From: Paucimonas lemoignei | GTDB lineage: Bacteria > Pseudomonadota > Gammaproteobacteria > Pseudomonadales > Pseudomonadaceae | Direction: 5' to 3' | DNA length: 64,000 nt | Assembly: GCA_900475325.1 (NCBI GenBank) | Contig: LS483371.1 | Coordinates: forward strand, 5,555,501 to 5,619,500 | Shown: piece after piece, positions 7,201 through 16,477 of the stretch | Numbering within the stretch: position 1 is the first letter of the stretch | How the letters are laid out: every line of letters begins with the position of its first letter | Program-made: the position numbers and the translations under genes | Notes under the pieces: generated by a model | Database searches by the model: none | What the model saw: the letters and a program-made list of their open reading frames with translations, nothing else | Told to the model about the DNA's origin: nothing

Positions 7201-8244
7201 ATGATCGAACCGGAACGGATCGTCACCCTCTCACGGGAAGTGGAAGCGCTCGCCACACGCGGTGTCAGTGATATTCAAATGATCACGCGCCAGACTCGAT
7301 TACTGGCGATCAATGCACTGATCGAAGCGGCGCACGCAGGCAAGGCAGGCCTGGGGTTTTCAGTAGTGGCCGAGGAAGTCAAAGACATCTCGGAGCGGAT
7401 TTCAAAAATCGCCAGTGGCCTGACTCAGGATTTGCAGGCGTCGGTCAATGAACTGACCGAACTGGGCAAAAGCATGTGCTTCGACGTGCGCGGCCAGCGC
7501 CTGGCCGATTTGTCGCTGAACCTGATCGAAATCATCGACCGCAACCTGTATGAACGCACCTGTGACGTGCGCTGGTGGGCAACCGATGCGTCGCTGGTGG
7601 ATGCACTGACAGACCAGACCCAGCAAACCGGTGCCCATGCCAGCGAACGCCTGGGGATCATTCTCGACAGCTACACCGTTTACCTGGACATCTGGGTGGC
7701 CGATAACTCCGGCCGCGTCATTGCTTCGGGCAGGCCGGACACCTTTGGCAAAGTCATCGGCGCCAACGTGGCGGATGCGCCCTGGTTCAAACAGGCACTG
7801 CGTCATCCATCGGGCGACCAGTATTTCGCCGGAGAAGTCGCCATAGAGCCCCTGCTTAACGGCTCACCCACCTGCGCCTTTAGCGCGGCAGTGCGCGCCA
7901 ACGCAGGCAAGCAATCGGCGGTGATTGGGGTCATTGGTATTTTCTTCGACTGGCAAAGCCAGGCCGATTCGGTCATTAACGGCGTGCGCCTGAGCGACGA
8001 AGAGCGCTCGCGTACACGGGTGATGATGGTCGACTCAAATCACAAGATCATCGCCAGCTCCGATGGGCAAAGCCAGCTGGGGCAAAGCGTTGATCTGCAG
8101 ACCAAAGCCGGACAGACCAGTGGCTACCGCACGTTACCCAATAGTCTGATCCAGGGCTATTCCATGACGCCGGGGTTCGAGACCTACCCAGGCATGGGCT
8201 GGCTGGGTGTGATCGAGCAGCAATTGCCGGCGACTGGGATGTAG
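7201..8244 (+). CDS. Soluble methyl-accepting-type protein with C-terminal Cache region
   Basis: A 347-residue protein in which an MCP-like signalling hairpin comes first: residues about 25-70 contain ITRQTRLLAINALIEAAHAG followed by GFSVVAEEVKDISERI. A sensor-like region of the double-Cache type follows from about residue 140 to the end (YTVYLDIWVADNSGRVIASG, later MMVDSNHKIIASSDG). No transmembrane segment or signal peptide is visible, so both parts should be cytoplasmic. This inverts the usual MCP order (sensor, membrane, signalling). Only about a half hairpin is present, so coupling to CheA/CheW is uncertain. A role in intracellular sensing is inferred from domains alone. Confidence 0.72.
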   Translation: MIEPERIVTLSREVEALATRGVSDIQMITRQTRLLAINALIEAAHAGKAGLGFSVVAEEVKDISERISKIASGLTQDLQASVNELTELGKSMCFDVRGQRLADLSLNLIEIIDRNLYERTCDVRWWATDASLVDALTDQTQQTGAHASERLGIILDSYTVYLDIWVADNSGRVIASGRPDTFGKVIGANVADAPWFKQALRHPSGDQYFAGEVAIEPLLNGSPTCAFSAAVRANAGKQSAVIGVIGIFFDWQSQADSVINGVRLSDEERSRTRVMMVDSNHKIIASSDGQSQLGQSVDLQTKAGQTSGYRTLPNSLIQGYSMTPGFETYPGMGWLGVIEQQLPATGM

Positions 8245-8295
8245 CGCAATTACGAAGCCCCCCTGACCCTGTGGGAGTGCCCACGTCGTCCGGAC

Positions 8296-8313
8296 GCTGC
8301 GCTTTCGCGCAGC
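8296..8313. other. GC-rich hairpin after the MCP-like gene
   Basis: A seven-base stem GCTGCGC / GCGCAGC with a four-base TTTC loop lies 52 bases after the stop. There is no T tract on either side, so it is not a standard intrinsic terminator. Confidence 0.4.
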
Positions 8314-8326
8314 AAACATAGGACCT

Positions 8327-8351
8327 GTGGGAGCGAGCTTGCTCGCGAATG
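8327..8351 (+). repeat. Single REP (GTGGGAGCGAGCTTGCTCGCGAA class)
   Basis: One arm of the Pseudomonas REP class whose palindrome is GCGAGCTTGCTCGC. No opposing copy is found nearby, so it is a REP singlet rather than a REPIN. Confidence 0.85.
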
Positions 8352-8528
8352 AAGCGCTGCGGTGTTCCAGGCATCCCGCGTCATGCTCATAGCCAGCAAG
8401 CGCGCTTCTACAGGCGAGCACCTGAAAGAAACGCGCACCACAATGCATCCACTTGCTTCGTGTTAGCCCGCACCAAGCCATTTCCTTCGCCCACGGGTAA
8501 GATGCCCACAGCCCTGAAGGAGATGCTC

Positions 8529-8990
8529 TTGTCCGCCCCACGCCCGCCTGTTCTTGATGAAATCGATCGCCAGCTGATCGCCGCCTTGCAGCTCAATGCC
8601 CGGGAGAGTGTGGCCATGCTCGCCCGCCAACTCGGCATCGCCCGCACCACAGTCACCTCCCGGCTGGCGCGGCTGGAAAGTACAAAAGTGATCACCGGTT
8701 ACGGCGTGCGCCTGAGTCAGCGGGTGGTCGATGGTGGTTTGCAGGCTTACGTGGGGATCACCGTTCAACCGCGCTCAGGCAAGGAAGTGCTGCGCCGCCT
8801 CAGCAGCCTGGCGCAGGTCCAGCAGCTGTGCGCTGTGAGCGGCGAGTTCGACTACGTGGCCTGGCTGCGCACTGATTCGCCCGAGCAGCTGGACCAGCTG
8901 CTGGATCTGATCGGCAGCGTGGAGGGCGTGGAGAAGACCACCACCTCAATTATTCTCAGCAGCAAGATTGATCGCGGGCAGCCAGTGTAG
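8529..8990 (+). CDS. Lrp/AsnC family transcriptional regulator
   Basis: A 153-residue Lrp/AsnC regulator. The N-terminal winged helix-turn-helix is clear (LDEIDRQLIAALQLNARESV, then ARTTVTSRLARLESTKVITG). The C-terminal RAM domain for effector binding and oligomerisation spans about residues 75-150 (AVSGEFDYVAWLRTDSPEQL). The TTG start is chosen because a GAAGGAG ribosome site lies 6 bases before it and it gives the usual SxxPxLDEIDRQL opening. It is transcribed toward the lysine catabolic genes davBA and probably regulates them in response to an amino acid. That link is inferred from position; a REPIN lies between. Confidence 0.85.
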   Translation: MSAPRPPVLDEIDRQLIAALQLNARESVAMLARQLGIARTTVTSRLARLESTKVITGYGVRLSQRVVDGGLQAYVGITVQPRSGKEVLRRLSSLAQVQQLCAVSGEFDYVAWLRTDSPEQLDQLLDLIGSVEGVEKTTTSIILSSKIDRGQPV

Positions 8991-9012
8991 AGAGCTGTCG
9001 GGAGTATTCCTC

Positions 9013-9102
9013 GTGGGACCGGCTTTAGCCGGGAAGGCGGCATTTCAGACGATAAATATCGGGGGGATGTACTGGCCTCTTCCCGGCTAAAGCCGGTCCC
9101 AC
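9013..9102. repeat. REPIN (GTGGGACCGGCTTTAGCCGGGAA class)
   Basis: Two inverted copies of the GGACCGGCTTTAGCCGGGAA REP flank a variable 40-base centre. It lies between the Lrp-type gene and davB. The remaining 160 bases before davB hold its presumed promoter, with nothing else recognised. Confidence 0.9.
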
Positions 9103-9264
9103 GGGTGCGCGCCAGTCAAGGCATAACATTGCCTCAGCAGGTCATAACGAGTTACAGCTTCGTCACATCGCACAAAACCACTGCACAACGACGACACTTT
9201 GCGTCTTATTAACGTCTTCACTCCTGTCTAGACTGTCCTCTTTCGCGCATCAGCCAGGTCAGTC

Positions 9265-10944
9265 ATGAAAAACAATCGCCACCCCGCAGACGGCAAGAAG
9301 CCGATCACCTGTTTCGGCCCGGATTTTCCTTTTGCGTTTGACGACTGGATCGAGCATCCGGCCGGGCTGGGCAGCATTCCGGTCGAGAACCATGGTCAGG
9401 AAGTAGCGATTGTCGGCGCGGGCATTGCGGGCCTGGTGGCGGCGTATGAGCTGATGAAGCTTGGCCTCAAGCCGGTGATCTACGAAGCCTCGAAGATGGG
9501 TGGTCGTCTGCGCTCTCAAGCCTTTCAAGGCACCGATGGCATCGTCGCGGAACTGGGCGGGATGCGCTTTCCGGTGTCGTCCACAGCGTTTTATCACTAC
9601 GTCGACAAACTAGGCCTGGAATCCAAACCCTTCCCGAACCCGCTGACTGGCGCCTCCGGCAGCACGGTGATTGACCTCGAAGGCGTCACCTACTACGCGC
9701 AGACACTGGCCGATTTGCCGGCGATGTTTCAGGAGGTCGCCGACGCCTGGGCGGACGCGCTGGAAGCGGGCTCCGGCTTCAAAGACATTCAGCAGGCCAT
9801 TCGCGACCGCGACGTGCCGCGCCTCAAAGAACTGTGGAACACCCTGGTACCGCTGTGGGACGACCGCACGTTCTATGACTTCGTCGCCACCTCCAAGGCA
9901 TTCGCCAAACTGTCGTTCTACCATCGAGAAGTGTTCGGCCAGGTCGGCTTCGGCACCGGCGGCTGGGATTCGGACTTCCCCAACTCGATGCTGGAAATTT
10001 TCCGGGTGGTGATGACCAACTGCGACGATCACCAGCACCTGATCGTCGGCGGCGTCGAGCAAGTGCCGCTGGGCATCTGGCGACACGTGCCGGAAAACTG
10101 CGCCCACTGGCCCGAAGGCACCAGCCTGGCGTCTTTGCATCATGGCGCTCCGCGCACCGGGGTCAAGCGCATTGCCCGCGCCGAAGACGGTCGCCTGGCC
10201 GTCACTGACAACTGGGGCGACACCCGCCACTACGCAGCCGTGCTGACCACCTGCCAGAGCTGGCTGCTGACCACTCAGATCGAGTGCGAAGAATCGCTGT
10301 TCTCACAGAAGATGTGGATGGCCCTGGACCGCACGCGCTACATGCAATCGTCGAAAACCTTCGTCATGGTCGACCGCCCGTTCTGGAAAGACAAAGACCC
10401 GGAAACCGGCCGCGACCTGATGAGCATGACCCTCACCGACCGCCTGACCCGTGGCACCTACCTGTTCGATAACGGCGACGACAAGCCCGGCGTGATCTGC
10501 CTGTCTTATTCGTGGATGAGCGACGCCTTGAAGATGCTGCCTCAGCCCATCGAAAAGCGCGTGAAGCTGGCGCTCGATGCCCTGAAAAAGATCTACCCTA
10601 AAGTCGACATCGCCGCGCGGATCATTGGCGACCCGATCACGGTGTCATGGGAATCGGACCCGCATTTCCTCGGCGCCTTCAAAGGCGCATTGCCCGGGCA
10701 TTACCGTTACAACCAGCGTATGTATGCGCACTTCATGCAGCACAGCATGCCCGTGGAGCAGCGCGGCATCTTCATCGCCGGTGACGACGTTTCCTGGACG
10801 CCTGCCTGGGTCGAGGGCGCAGTGCAGACCTCATTGAACGCGGTTTGGGGCATCATGACCCACTTTGGCGGCAAGACTCACGCCAACAACCCTGGACCCG
10901 GTGATGTGTTCGACGAGATCGGACCCATCGCTTTGGCGGACTGA
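9265..10944 (+). CDS. davB: L-lysine 2-monooxygenase (DavB)
   Basis: A 559-residue FAD amine oxidase of the tryptophan/lysine 2-monooxygenase family. It decarboxylates and oxygenates L-lysine to 5-aminovaleramide. The dinucleotide-binding motif GAGIAG lies at residues 51-56, with the ribose-binding Glu near residue 74 and the GGRLRS motif just after. The C-terminal FAD segment GIFIAGDDVSW is followed by TPAWVEGAVQTSLNAV. The length and sequence agree closely with Pseudomonas putida DavB as recalled, including ADGKKPIT and FGPDFPFAFDDW at the N-terminus. davA follows after 15 bases, giving the first two steps of the aminovalerate route. A plant-associated IaaM (tryptophan) enzyme is less likely because davA is adjacent. 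Confidence 0.9.
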   Translation: MKNNRHPADGKKPITCFGPDFPFAFDDWIEHPAGLGSIPVENHGQEVAIVGAGIAGLVAAYELMKLGLKPVIYEASKMGGRLRSQAFQGTDGIVAELGGMRFPVSSTAFYHYVDKLGLESKPFPNPLTGASGSTVIDLEGVTYYAQTLADLPAMFQEVADAWADALEAGSGFKDIQQAIRDRDVPRLKELWNTLVPLWDDRTFYDFVATSKAFAKLSFYHREVFGQVGFGTGGWDSDFPNSMLEIFRVVMTNCDDHQHLIVGGVEQVPLGIWRHVPENCAHWPEGTSLASLHHGAPRTGVKRIARAEDGRLAVTDNWGDTRHYAAVLTTCQSWLLTTQIECEESLFSQKMWMALDRTRYMQSSKTFVMVDRPFWKDKDPETGRDLMSMTLTDRLTRGTYLFDNGDDKPGVICLSYSWMSDALKMLPQPIEKRVKLALDALKKIYPKVDIAARIIGDPITVSWESDPHFLGAFKGALPGHYRYNQRMYAHFMQHSMPVEQRGIFIAGDDVSWTPAWVEGAVQTSLNAVWGIMTHFGGKTHANNPGPGDVFDEIGPIALAD

Positions 10945-10959
10945 TCGAGAGGCAAAACC

Positions 10960-11760
10960 ATGCGCATCGCTCTGTACCAATGCCCGCCGCTGCCGCTGAA
11001 TATCGGTGGCAATCTGCAGCGCCTGGAACAGCAGGCGCATGACGCTGCAGCTCAAGGCGCGCACCTGCTGGTATGCCCGGAAATGTTCCTCACCGGCTAC
11101 AACATCGGCGCCGAGGCCGCTCGCGCCCTGGCGCAGCCCAATGATGGTTTTGCCGCGGGGGATATCGCGGCGATTGCCAAAGCCAACGGCATCGCGATCC
11201 TCTACGGATATCCCGAACTGAGCGTCGATGAACAGGTGTACAACTCGATCCAGCTGATCGACGCCCACGGTCAGACGTTATGCAATTACCGCAAGACGCA
11301 TCTGTACGGCGACCTGGATAAAGCCATGTTCCGACCGGGCGAGGATCGCTTCCCTATCGTTGAATTGAACGGTTGGCGCCTGGGTTTCCTGATCTGCTAC
11401 GACGTGGAATTCCCGGAGAACACCCGGCGTCTGGCGCTGGCCGGAGCTGAAGTAATTCTGGTACCAACCGCGAACATGGCGCCTTACGATTTTGTCGCCG
11501 ACGTCACCATCCGGGCCCGGGCCTACGAAAACCAGTGCTACGTGGCCTACGCCAATTACTGCGGCAGTGAAGGCGATATTCACTACTGCGGCCTGAGCAG
11601 CCTCTGCGCCCCAGACGGCAGCCGTCTGGCTCTGGCGGCGCAAGATGAGGCCCTGATCATCGGCACCCTGGATCGGCAGTTGATGGAGCAGTCGCGGTCG
11701 ATCAATACCTACTTCAATGACCGCAGGCCGGGGTTGTATGCCGGGCTAACCGACGACTGA
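10960..11760 (+). CDS. davA: 5-aminovaleramidase (DavA), nitrilase superfamily
   Basis: A 266-residue carbon-nitrogen hydrolase. The catalytic triad is visible as Glu41 (CPEMFLTGYN), Lys111 (NYRKTHLYGDLD) and Cys145 (LICYDVEFPE). The enzyme releases ammonia from 5-aminovaleramide to give 5-aminovalerate, a precursor of glutarate. It follows davB by 15 bases with its own ribosome site and is surely co-transcribed. davD and davT for the later steps are not in the window. The length is normal for the family and there is no signal peptide, which implies a cytoplasmic enzyme. Confidence 0.9.
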   Translation: MRIALYQCPPLPLNIGGNLQRLEQQAHDAAAQGAHLLVCPEMFLTGYNIGAEAARALAQPNDGFAAGDIAAIAKANGIAILYGYPELSVDEQVYNSIQLIDAHGQTLCNYRKTHLYGDLDKAMFRPGEDRFPIVELNGWRLGFLICYDVEFPENTRRLALAGAEVILVPTANMAPYDFVADVTIRARAYENQCYVAYANYCGSEGDIHYCGLSSLCAPDGSRLALAAQDEALIIGTLDRQLMEQSRSINTYFNDRRPGLYAGLTDD

Positions 11761-11765
11761 GCCCT

Positions 11766-11836
11766 GTAGGAGCTGCCGAAGGCTGCGAATGGATTCATCT
11801 GATCGACCGCGATTCGCAGCCTTCGGCAGCTCCTAC
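11766..11836. repeat. REPIN (GTAGGAGCTGCCGAAGGCTGCGAA class)
   Basis: Inverted copies of GTAGGAGCTGCCGAAGGCTG, 71 bases end to end, just after davA and before pqqF. Confidence 0.9.
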
Positions 11837-11898
11837 AGAAATAGTATTGGTCTCAAGAATTCCGCTAGCATGGCCCGATCCCTCCAATCGGAACGCTC

Positions 11899-14082
11899 AT
11901 GTCCACCCAGCACCTGACCCTCGCCAATGGCCTGAACGTCGTGCTCTGCCACGCCCCACGCCTCAAGCGCTGTGCGGCGTCGTTGCGGGTGGCGGCGGGG
12001 AGTCATGATGTGGCGGCTGCGTGGCCGGGGTTGGCGCATTTTCTTGAGCATCTGTTTTTTCTTGGCACCGAGCGCTTCGCCGACGACGAAAAGCTGATGA
12101 CCTTCGTCCAGCGTCACGGCGGGCAGGTCAACGCCAGCACTCGCGAACGGACCACTGACTTTTTCTTCGAGCTGCCACCGACCAGCTTCGCCCAAGGGCT
12201 GGAGCGGTTGTGCGACATGCTCGCTCATCCGCGTATGACGCTCGCCGATCAACTGCGCGAGCGTGAAGTGCTGCACGCCGAGTTCATCGCTTGGTCGCGT
12301 GATGCCGCGTCCCGTCAACAGACACTACTGCTTCAAGGCCTGTCCGCTCGCCACCCGTCGCGGGGCTTTCATGCGGGCAACCGCTACACGCTGCGCGTAC
12401 CGGATCAGGCGTTTCAAGGCGCGCTGCAGGATTTCTACCGACGGTTTTATCAAGCCGGGCAAATGACCTTGTGCCTGGCCGGGCCGCAACCTCTGCAAGC
12501 GTTACAGGAGTTGGCGACGGCTTATGGCGGGTACTTCGCCAGCGCAGTGAAAGTTGAGCAAAGCTGCCCGCCGAGGCTGATTGAACAGGGGGCCATGCTG
12601 CCCTGCGAGCTTTTTGCAGTCGAGGACTTGCCGGAGGGTGCTGATGAGGCAGTGGCTTTTTTGTGTCATGCCCTCAATGGCAGCAGCGCAAAGGGTGTTG
12701 GGTCGCTGAAGGCCGAGGTGGTTTACCAGTTTGCGGGGCAGGCGTTGATCAGCATTGCGGGTGATGCCACGTTAACGGCTACCGAGAAGCTCCATTCCTG
12801 GCTCCCACTCTTCCACACCACATGGCCAACCCTGCGCGACGACTACAACCGCCTTTCGCAGCGACGTCTGCAAACCTGCGGCCCGCTGGAGCTGGCCCAT
12901 CATCACGCGCGCCACAGGCCGCTGGGTTTGTCTGATCAAGGTTGCGTGGCGCTGATTGCACTGCTTGAGCAGTTACCACTCGAAACCCGGATCACAACCA
13001 TTGACTGGCAATTGCCCGAACCCAACCCTTTTCTCGGTGACGTGAGCAGTGATGATGAAAGCGCGATCTACCTGCGCTGGGAGCTGCAATGCCCGCAACC
13101 CGCGCTGTGGCAGCGTTTTGAGCATCGTCTGCGCGGCCTGTCTGCCAACGCGAAACAAGCCGGGGTAGAGTTGGCGTTCACGGCTTACGGCGATTACTGG
13201 CAACTGAAGCTGAGCGGAATCACCGCCCCCATTCCGGCCATTCTTGAATGTGCATTCAGCCTGTTGAAAGCCCCGGACGATGAAACCCTCGATTCACTCC
13301 CTGAAGATCCGGCGCTTATCCCGATTCGCCAATTGGTCAAAGCGCTGCCGGATCGCTATCTGGATGCCAAAACCGGCGCAGTAATAACTGACATTCCACG
13401 TTTCTGGGCCTGCACCCGCTGGATAAGCTTCACCCACGGGGCGTTGGACTGTCATGCAGCGCTGACCAAGGCGCCAGGCCTGAAAGACACCACCCTGACG
13501 CACGTTAAAGCCCTTCCCGCAGGCAAACACTGGCAGACCGAACCCTCGGACTCGGCGGAAAGCGCCGTGCTGCTGTTCTGCCCCGTGCCGTCTTCATCCA
13601 TCGCCGACGAAGCCGCCTGGCGGTTACTCACGCAGGTGATACAAGGCCCGTTCTATCAGCGCCTGCGGGTCGAGTTGCAGTTGGGCTACGCGGTGTTCAG
13701 CGGGTTGCGACAGATCGCCGGGAAGCCAGGCTTGTTGCTGGGCGTCCAGTCGCCCGGCGCGTCGGTTCAAGAGCTGGTTCGGCACATCGAAACATTCCTG
13801 ATCGGTCTGAAAGCACCTGTGACCAACGCCGATCTCAGCGCGCAAACCGCAGCCCTCATCGCCCAGCTCGATCTCAGCGCCATGGACAACGCCAGCACCG
13901 CCGAACTGCTTTGGCAAGGGCACCTCGCCGGTCGGGATGCAGATTATCTGTCCACGCTACGTGAAGCCTTGCGCCACTTGAGCGCGGCCGATTTATCACA
14001 GGCCATTACCCGTCTCAACGAGGCTGCAGGCGGCTGGTTGTGGCTGAGCAATAGCTCCTCGGCGCCTGCGTTAGCGAGGTGA
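11899..14082 (+). CDS. pqqF: PqqF, M16 zinc metallopeptidase for PQQ precursor
   Basis: A 727-residue M16 (pitrilysin/insulinase-like) peptidase. The inverted zinc motif HFLEH is at residues 47-51 and the downstream third ligand region REREVLHAEF is near residues 117-126. PqqF works with a partner peptidase to trim the cross-linked PqqA peptide so that the Glu-Tyr unit is freed for PQQ assembly. The N-terminal catalytic half is well conserved, while the C-terminal half is divergent, as usual. It is somewhat shorter than the roughly 760-800 residues common in the family. It lies immediately upstream of pqqA, the typical order in Pseudomonas, with a promoter-containing gap of about 150 bases between them. 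Confidence 0.9.
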   Translation: MSTQHLTLANGLNVVLCHAPRLKRCAASLRVAAGSHDVAAAWPGLAHFLEHLFFLGTERFADDEKLMTFVQRHGGQVNASTRERTTDFFFELPPTSFAQGLERLCDMLAHPRMTLADQLREREVLHAEFIAWSRDAASRQQTLLLQGLSARHPSRGFHAGNRYTLRVPDQAFQGALQDFYRRFYQAGQMTLCLAGPQPLQALQELATAYGGYFASAVKVEQSCPPRLIEQGAMLPCELFAVEDLPEGADEAVAFLCHALNGSSAKGVGSLKAEVVYQFAGQALISIAGDATLTATEKLHSWLPLFHTTWPTLRDDYNRLSQRRLQTCGPLELAHHHARHRPLGLSDQGCVALIALLEQLPLETRITTIDWQLPEPNPFLGDVSSDDESAIYLRWELQCPQPALWQRFEHRLRGLSANAKQAGVELAFTAYGDYWQLKLSGITAPIPAILECAFSLLKAPDDETLDSLPEDPALIPIRQLVKALPDRYLDAKTGAVITDIPRFWACTRWISFTHGALDCHAALTKAPGLKDTTLTHVKALPAGKHWQTEPSDSAESAVLLFCPVPSSSIADEAAWRLLTQVIQGPFYQRLRVELQLGYAVFSGLRQIAGKPGLLLGVQSPGASVQELVRHIETFLIGLKAPVTNADLSAQTAALIAQLDLSAMDNASTAELLWQGHLAGRDADYLSTLREALRHLSAADLSQAITRLNEAAGGWLWLSNSSSAPALAR

Positions 14083-14235
14083 TCATTACCAAAGCTGCAA
14101 TAGCTTTGTTCCTGAATCCAACAGTCAGCAATTGTTAAATTAAGTAACATAGCCGCCTGACCATCGAACGTATCGCCTCTGTGGGGTACTAACGATTTAC
14201 CACCCACCGCTGCAATCACCCAGAAGGAGTCTTTT

Positions 14236-14307
14236 ATGTGGACCAAACCTGCTTACACTGATCTGCGTATCGGTTTCGAAGTCACCATGTACTTCGCAAG
14301 CCGTTGA
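14236..14307 (+). CDS. pqqA: PqqA, PQQ precursor peptide
   Basis: A 23-residue peptide too short for most gene finders: [20 protein letters not shown] followed by ASR. The Glu and Tyr that become the PQQ skeleton are in the conserved EVTMY block (Glu15 and Tyr19). A strong AGAAGGAG ribosome site lies 6-7 bases upstream, fitting the high expression expected of a peptide consumed as substrate. It is the ribosomally made scaffold that PqqD holds and PqqE cross-links. A hairpin terminator follows 16 bases after the stop. Confidence 0.95.
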   Translation: MWTKPAYTDLRIGFEVTMYFASR

Positions 14308-14323
14308 TGACAACGCGGTGCAA

Positions 14324-14349
14324 AGCCTCGGTTCGCCGGGGCTTTTTTT
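14324..14349 (+). terminator. Terminator/attenuator between pqqA and pqqB
   Basis: An eight-base stem AGCCTCGG / CCGGGGCT closed by a TTCG tetraloop (one T-G wobble) is followed by seven T residues. This should make pqqA transcript more abundant than pqqB-E, with downstream expression by read-through or a second promoter. Confidence 0.8.
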
Positions 14350-14398
14350 ATGGTTATGGCACTTTTTATTTTTGAACACGCCTCCCACTGGAGCTGAC

Positions 14399-15310
14399 AT
14401 GTACATCCAGATTCTAGGTTCCGCTGCTGGCGGCGGTTTCCCGCAATGGAACTGCAACTGCGCGAACTGCGCCGGTTTCCGGGACGGCAGCCTGCGCGCC
14501 CATGCTCGCACCCAATCGTCTATCGCGATCTCCGACGATGGCGTCAACTGGGTGCTGTGCAACGCCTCGCCGGACATCCGCGCGCAACTTGCAGGCTTCG
14601 CTCCCATGCAGCCGGGCCGTGCACTGCGTGATACCGGGATCAGCGCGATCATCCTGATGGACAGCCAGATCGACCACACCACTGGCCTGCTCAGCCTGCG
14701 CGAAGGTTGCCCGCATCAGGTCTGGTGTACCGACATGGTCCACGAAGACCTGAGCACCGGCTTCCCGCTGTTCACCATGCTCAAGCACTGGAACGGCGGC
14801 CTGAGCTGGAACCGCATCGAACTCGAAGGCAGCTTTGTGATTCCCGCCTGCCCGAATCTGCGCTTCACGCCTTTCCCGCTGCGCAGCGCTGCCCCGCCCT
14901 ACTCGCCCCACCGTTTCGATCCACATCCGGGCGACAACATCGGTTTGATGGTCGAAGACCTCAAGACCGGCGGCAAGCTGTTCTATGCGCCTGGGCTGGG
15001 CAAGGTCGATGACGCGCTGATGGAGAAGATGGTGGCAGCGGACTGTCTGCTGGTGGACGGCACGATGTGGGACGATGACGAAATGCAGCGCCGCGGCGTC
15101 GGCACCCGCACTGGTACGGAAATGGGCCACCTGGCGCAGAACGGCCCCGGCGGCATGCTCGAAGTGCTGGAGCGCTTGCCCAAGCAGCGCAAGGTGCTTA
15201 TCCACATCAACAACACCAACCCGATCCTCGACGAAGACTCCCCAGAGCGCGCAGAACTGGCGCGACGTAACGTCGAAGTGGCGTTTGATGGGATGAGTAT
15301 TGAGTTGTAG
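14399..15310 (+). CDS. pqqB: PqqB, metallo-beta-lactamase-fold PQQ biosynthesis protein
   Basis: A 303-residue protein of the metallo-beta-lactamase superfamily. It is thought to hydroxylate the tyrosine of the processed cross-linked precursor. It begins [20 protein letters not shown], the highly conserved PqqB start with the Cys-rich NCNCANC motif. Further family blocks are [18 protein letters not shown] and [13 protein letters not shown]. The ATG has a GGAG ribosome site 5 bases upstream; a longer in-frame reading starts inside the terminator hairpin and was rejected. A REPIN separates it from pqqC. Confidence 0.95.
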   Translation: MYIQILGSAAGGGFPQWNCNCANCAGFRDGSLRAHARTQSSIAISDDGVNWVLCNASPDIRAQLAGFAPMQPGRALRDTGISAIILMDSQIDHTTGLLSLREGCPHQVWCTDMVHEDLSTGFPLFTMLKHWNGGLSWNRIELEGSFVIPACPNLRFTPFPLRSAAPPYSPHRFDPHPGDNIGLMVEDLKTGGKLFYAPGLGKVDDALMEKMVAADCLLVDGTMWDDDEMQRRGVGTRTGTEMGHLAQNGPGGMLEVLERLPKQRKVLIHINNTNPILDEDSPERAELARRNVEVAFDGMSIEL

Positions 15311-15329
15311 GAAGCTATGAGAACTAACT

Positions 15330-15419
15330 GTGGGAGCGAGCTTGCTCGCGAAGACGTAGTTTCAAGCACAGAAAATGTATCGAATGTACCGGCCCCTTCG
15401 CGAGCAAGCTCGCTCCCAC
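15330..15419. repeat. REPIN between pqqB and pqqC
   Basis: Inverted copies of GTGGGAGCGAGCTTGCTCGC with a 40-base centre sit inside the pqq operon. The repeat may fold in the mRNA and alter relative expression of the flanking genes. Confidence 0.9.
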
Positions 15420-15449
15420 AGGACCGTGCCATCTTGACTAGGAGCCGAC

Positions 15450-16205
15450 ATGAGCGAAGCAACGCCGCTGTCCCCCGCTGAATTCGAGCAGGCCTTGCGT
15501 GCCAAGGGCGCGTATTACCACATCTATCACCCGTACCACGTGGCGATGTATGAAGGCCGGGCAACCCGCGAGCAGATTCAGGGCTGGGTCGCCAACCGCT
15601 TCTACTATCAGGTGAACATCCCCCTCAAGGACGCAGCGATTCTGGCCAACTGCCCGGACCGTGAAATCCGTCGCGAGTGGATTCAGCGTCTGCTGGATCA
15701 CGACGGCGCCCCCGGTGAAGACGGCGGCATCGAAGCCTGGTTGCGTCTGGGTCAGGCGGTAGGTCTGGACCCGGACCAACTGCGCTCCCAGGAACTGGTC
15801 CTGCCCGGCGTGCGCTTTGCCGTGGACGCCTACGTCAACTTCGCGCGCCGCGCCAACTGGCAGGAAGCGGCCAGCAGCTCGCTGACTGAGCTGTTCGCGC
15901 CGCAGATCCACCAGTCGCGTCTGGACAGCTGGCCGCAGCATTACCCGTGGATCGACCCCACCGGCTACGAATACTTCCGCACCCGCCTGGGCCAGGCTCG
16001 TCGCGATGTGGAGCATGGTCTGGCGATCACGTTGCAGCACTACACCACCTACGAAGGCCAGCAGCGCATGCTGGAGATCCTGCAGTTCAAACTCGACATT
16101 TTGTGGAGCATGCTGGACGCCATGAGCATGGCCTACGAGCTGAACCGCCCGCCTTATCACAGCGTGACCGACCAACGGGTCTGGCATAAGGGGATTGCCC
16201 TATGA
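15450..16205 (+). CDS. pqqC: PqqC, pyrroloquinoline-quinone synthase
   Basis: A 251-residue cofactor-free oxidase that carries out the last ring closure and eight-electron oxidation to PQQ. Typical conserved blocks are [15 protein letters not shown] near residues 22-36, the following [15 protein letters not shown] segment, and [18 protein letters not shown] near residue 195. These include the active-site His, Tyr and Arg positions of the family. The start has an AGGAG site upstream. Its TGA stop overlaps the pqqD ATG (ATGA), so translation of the two is coupled. Confidence 0.95.
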   Translation: MSEATPLSPAEFEQALRAKGAYYHIYHPYHVAMYEGRATREQIQGWVANRFYYQVNIPLKDAAILANCPDREIRREWIQRLLDHDGAPGEDGGIEAWLRLGQAVGLDPDQLRSQELVLPGVRFAVDAYVNFARRANWQEAASSSLTELFAPQIHQSRLDSWPQHYPWIDPTGYEYFRTRLGQARRDVEHGLAITLQHYTTYEGQQRMLEILQFKLDILWSMLDAMSMAYELNRPPYHSVTDQRVWHKGIAL

Positions 16206-16477
16206 GTTTTGATCGACATCAAACGCCGAGCTGGCGTCGCGGCTATCGCTTCCAGTTCGAACCGGCGCAGAACGGCCATGTGCTGCTCTACCCCGAAGGC
16301 ATGATCAAACTCAACGAGAGCGCCAGCGCCATTGGCGGCCTGATCGATGGTCAGCGCAGCGTTGCCGCAATCATTGAGGCCTTGAGCGAGCAGTTTCCGG
16401 GCTTTCCCGAGCTCGGCGCCGACGTCGAGCAATTCATGGAGGTAGCCCGTGCCGAACACTGGATCGAGCTTGCCTGA
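16202..16477 (+). CDS. pqqD: PqqD, PqqA-binding chaperone (RRE)
   Basis: A 91-residue winged-helix protein, the founding member of the RiPP recognition elements. It binds PqqA and presents it to the radical SAM enzyme PqqE. Family features are [16 protein letters not shown] at the start, [17 protein letters not shown] in the middle, and a helical C-terminus ([16 protein letters not shown]). Its 3' end overlaps the pqqE start by 29 bases, giving tight stoichiometric coupling with PqqE. Confidence 0.95.
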   Translation: MSFDRHQTPSWRRGYRFQFEPAQNGHVLLYPEGMIKLNESASAIGGLIDGQRSVAAIIEALSEQFPGFPELGADVEQFMEVARAEHWIELA

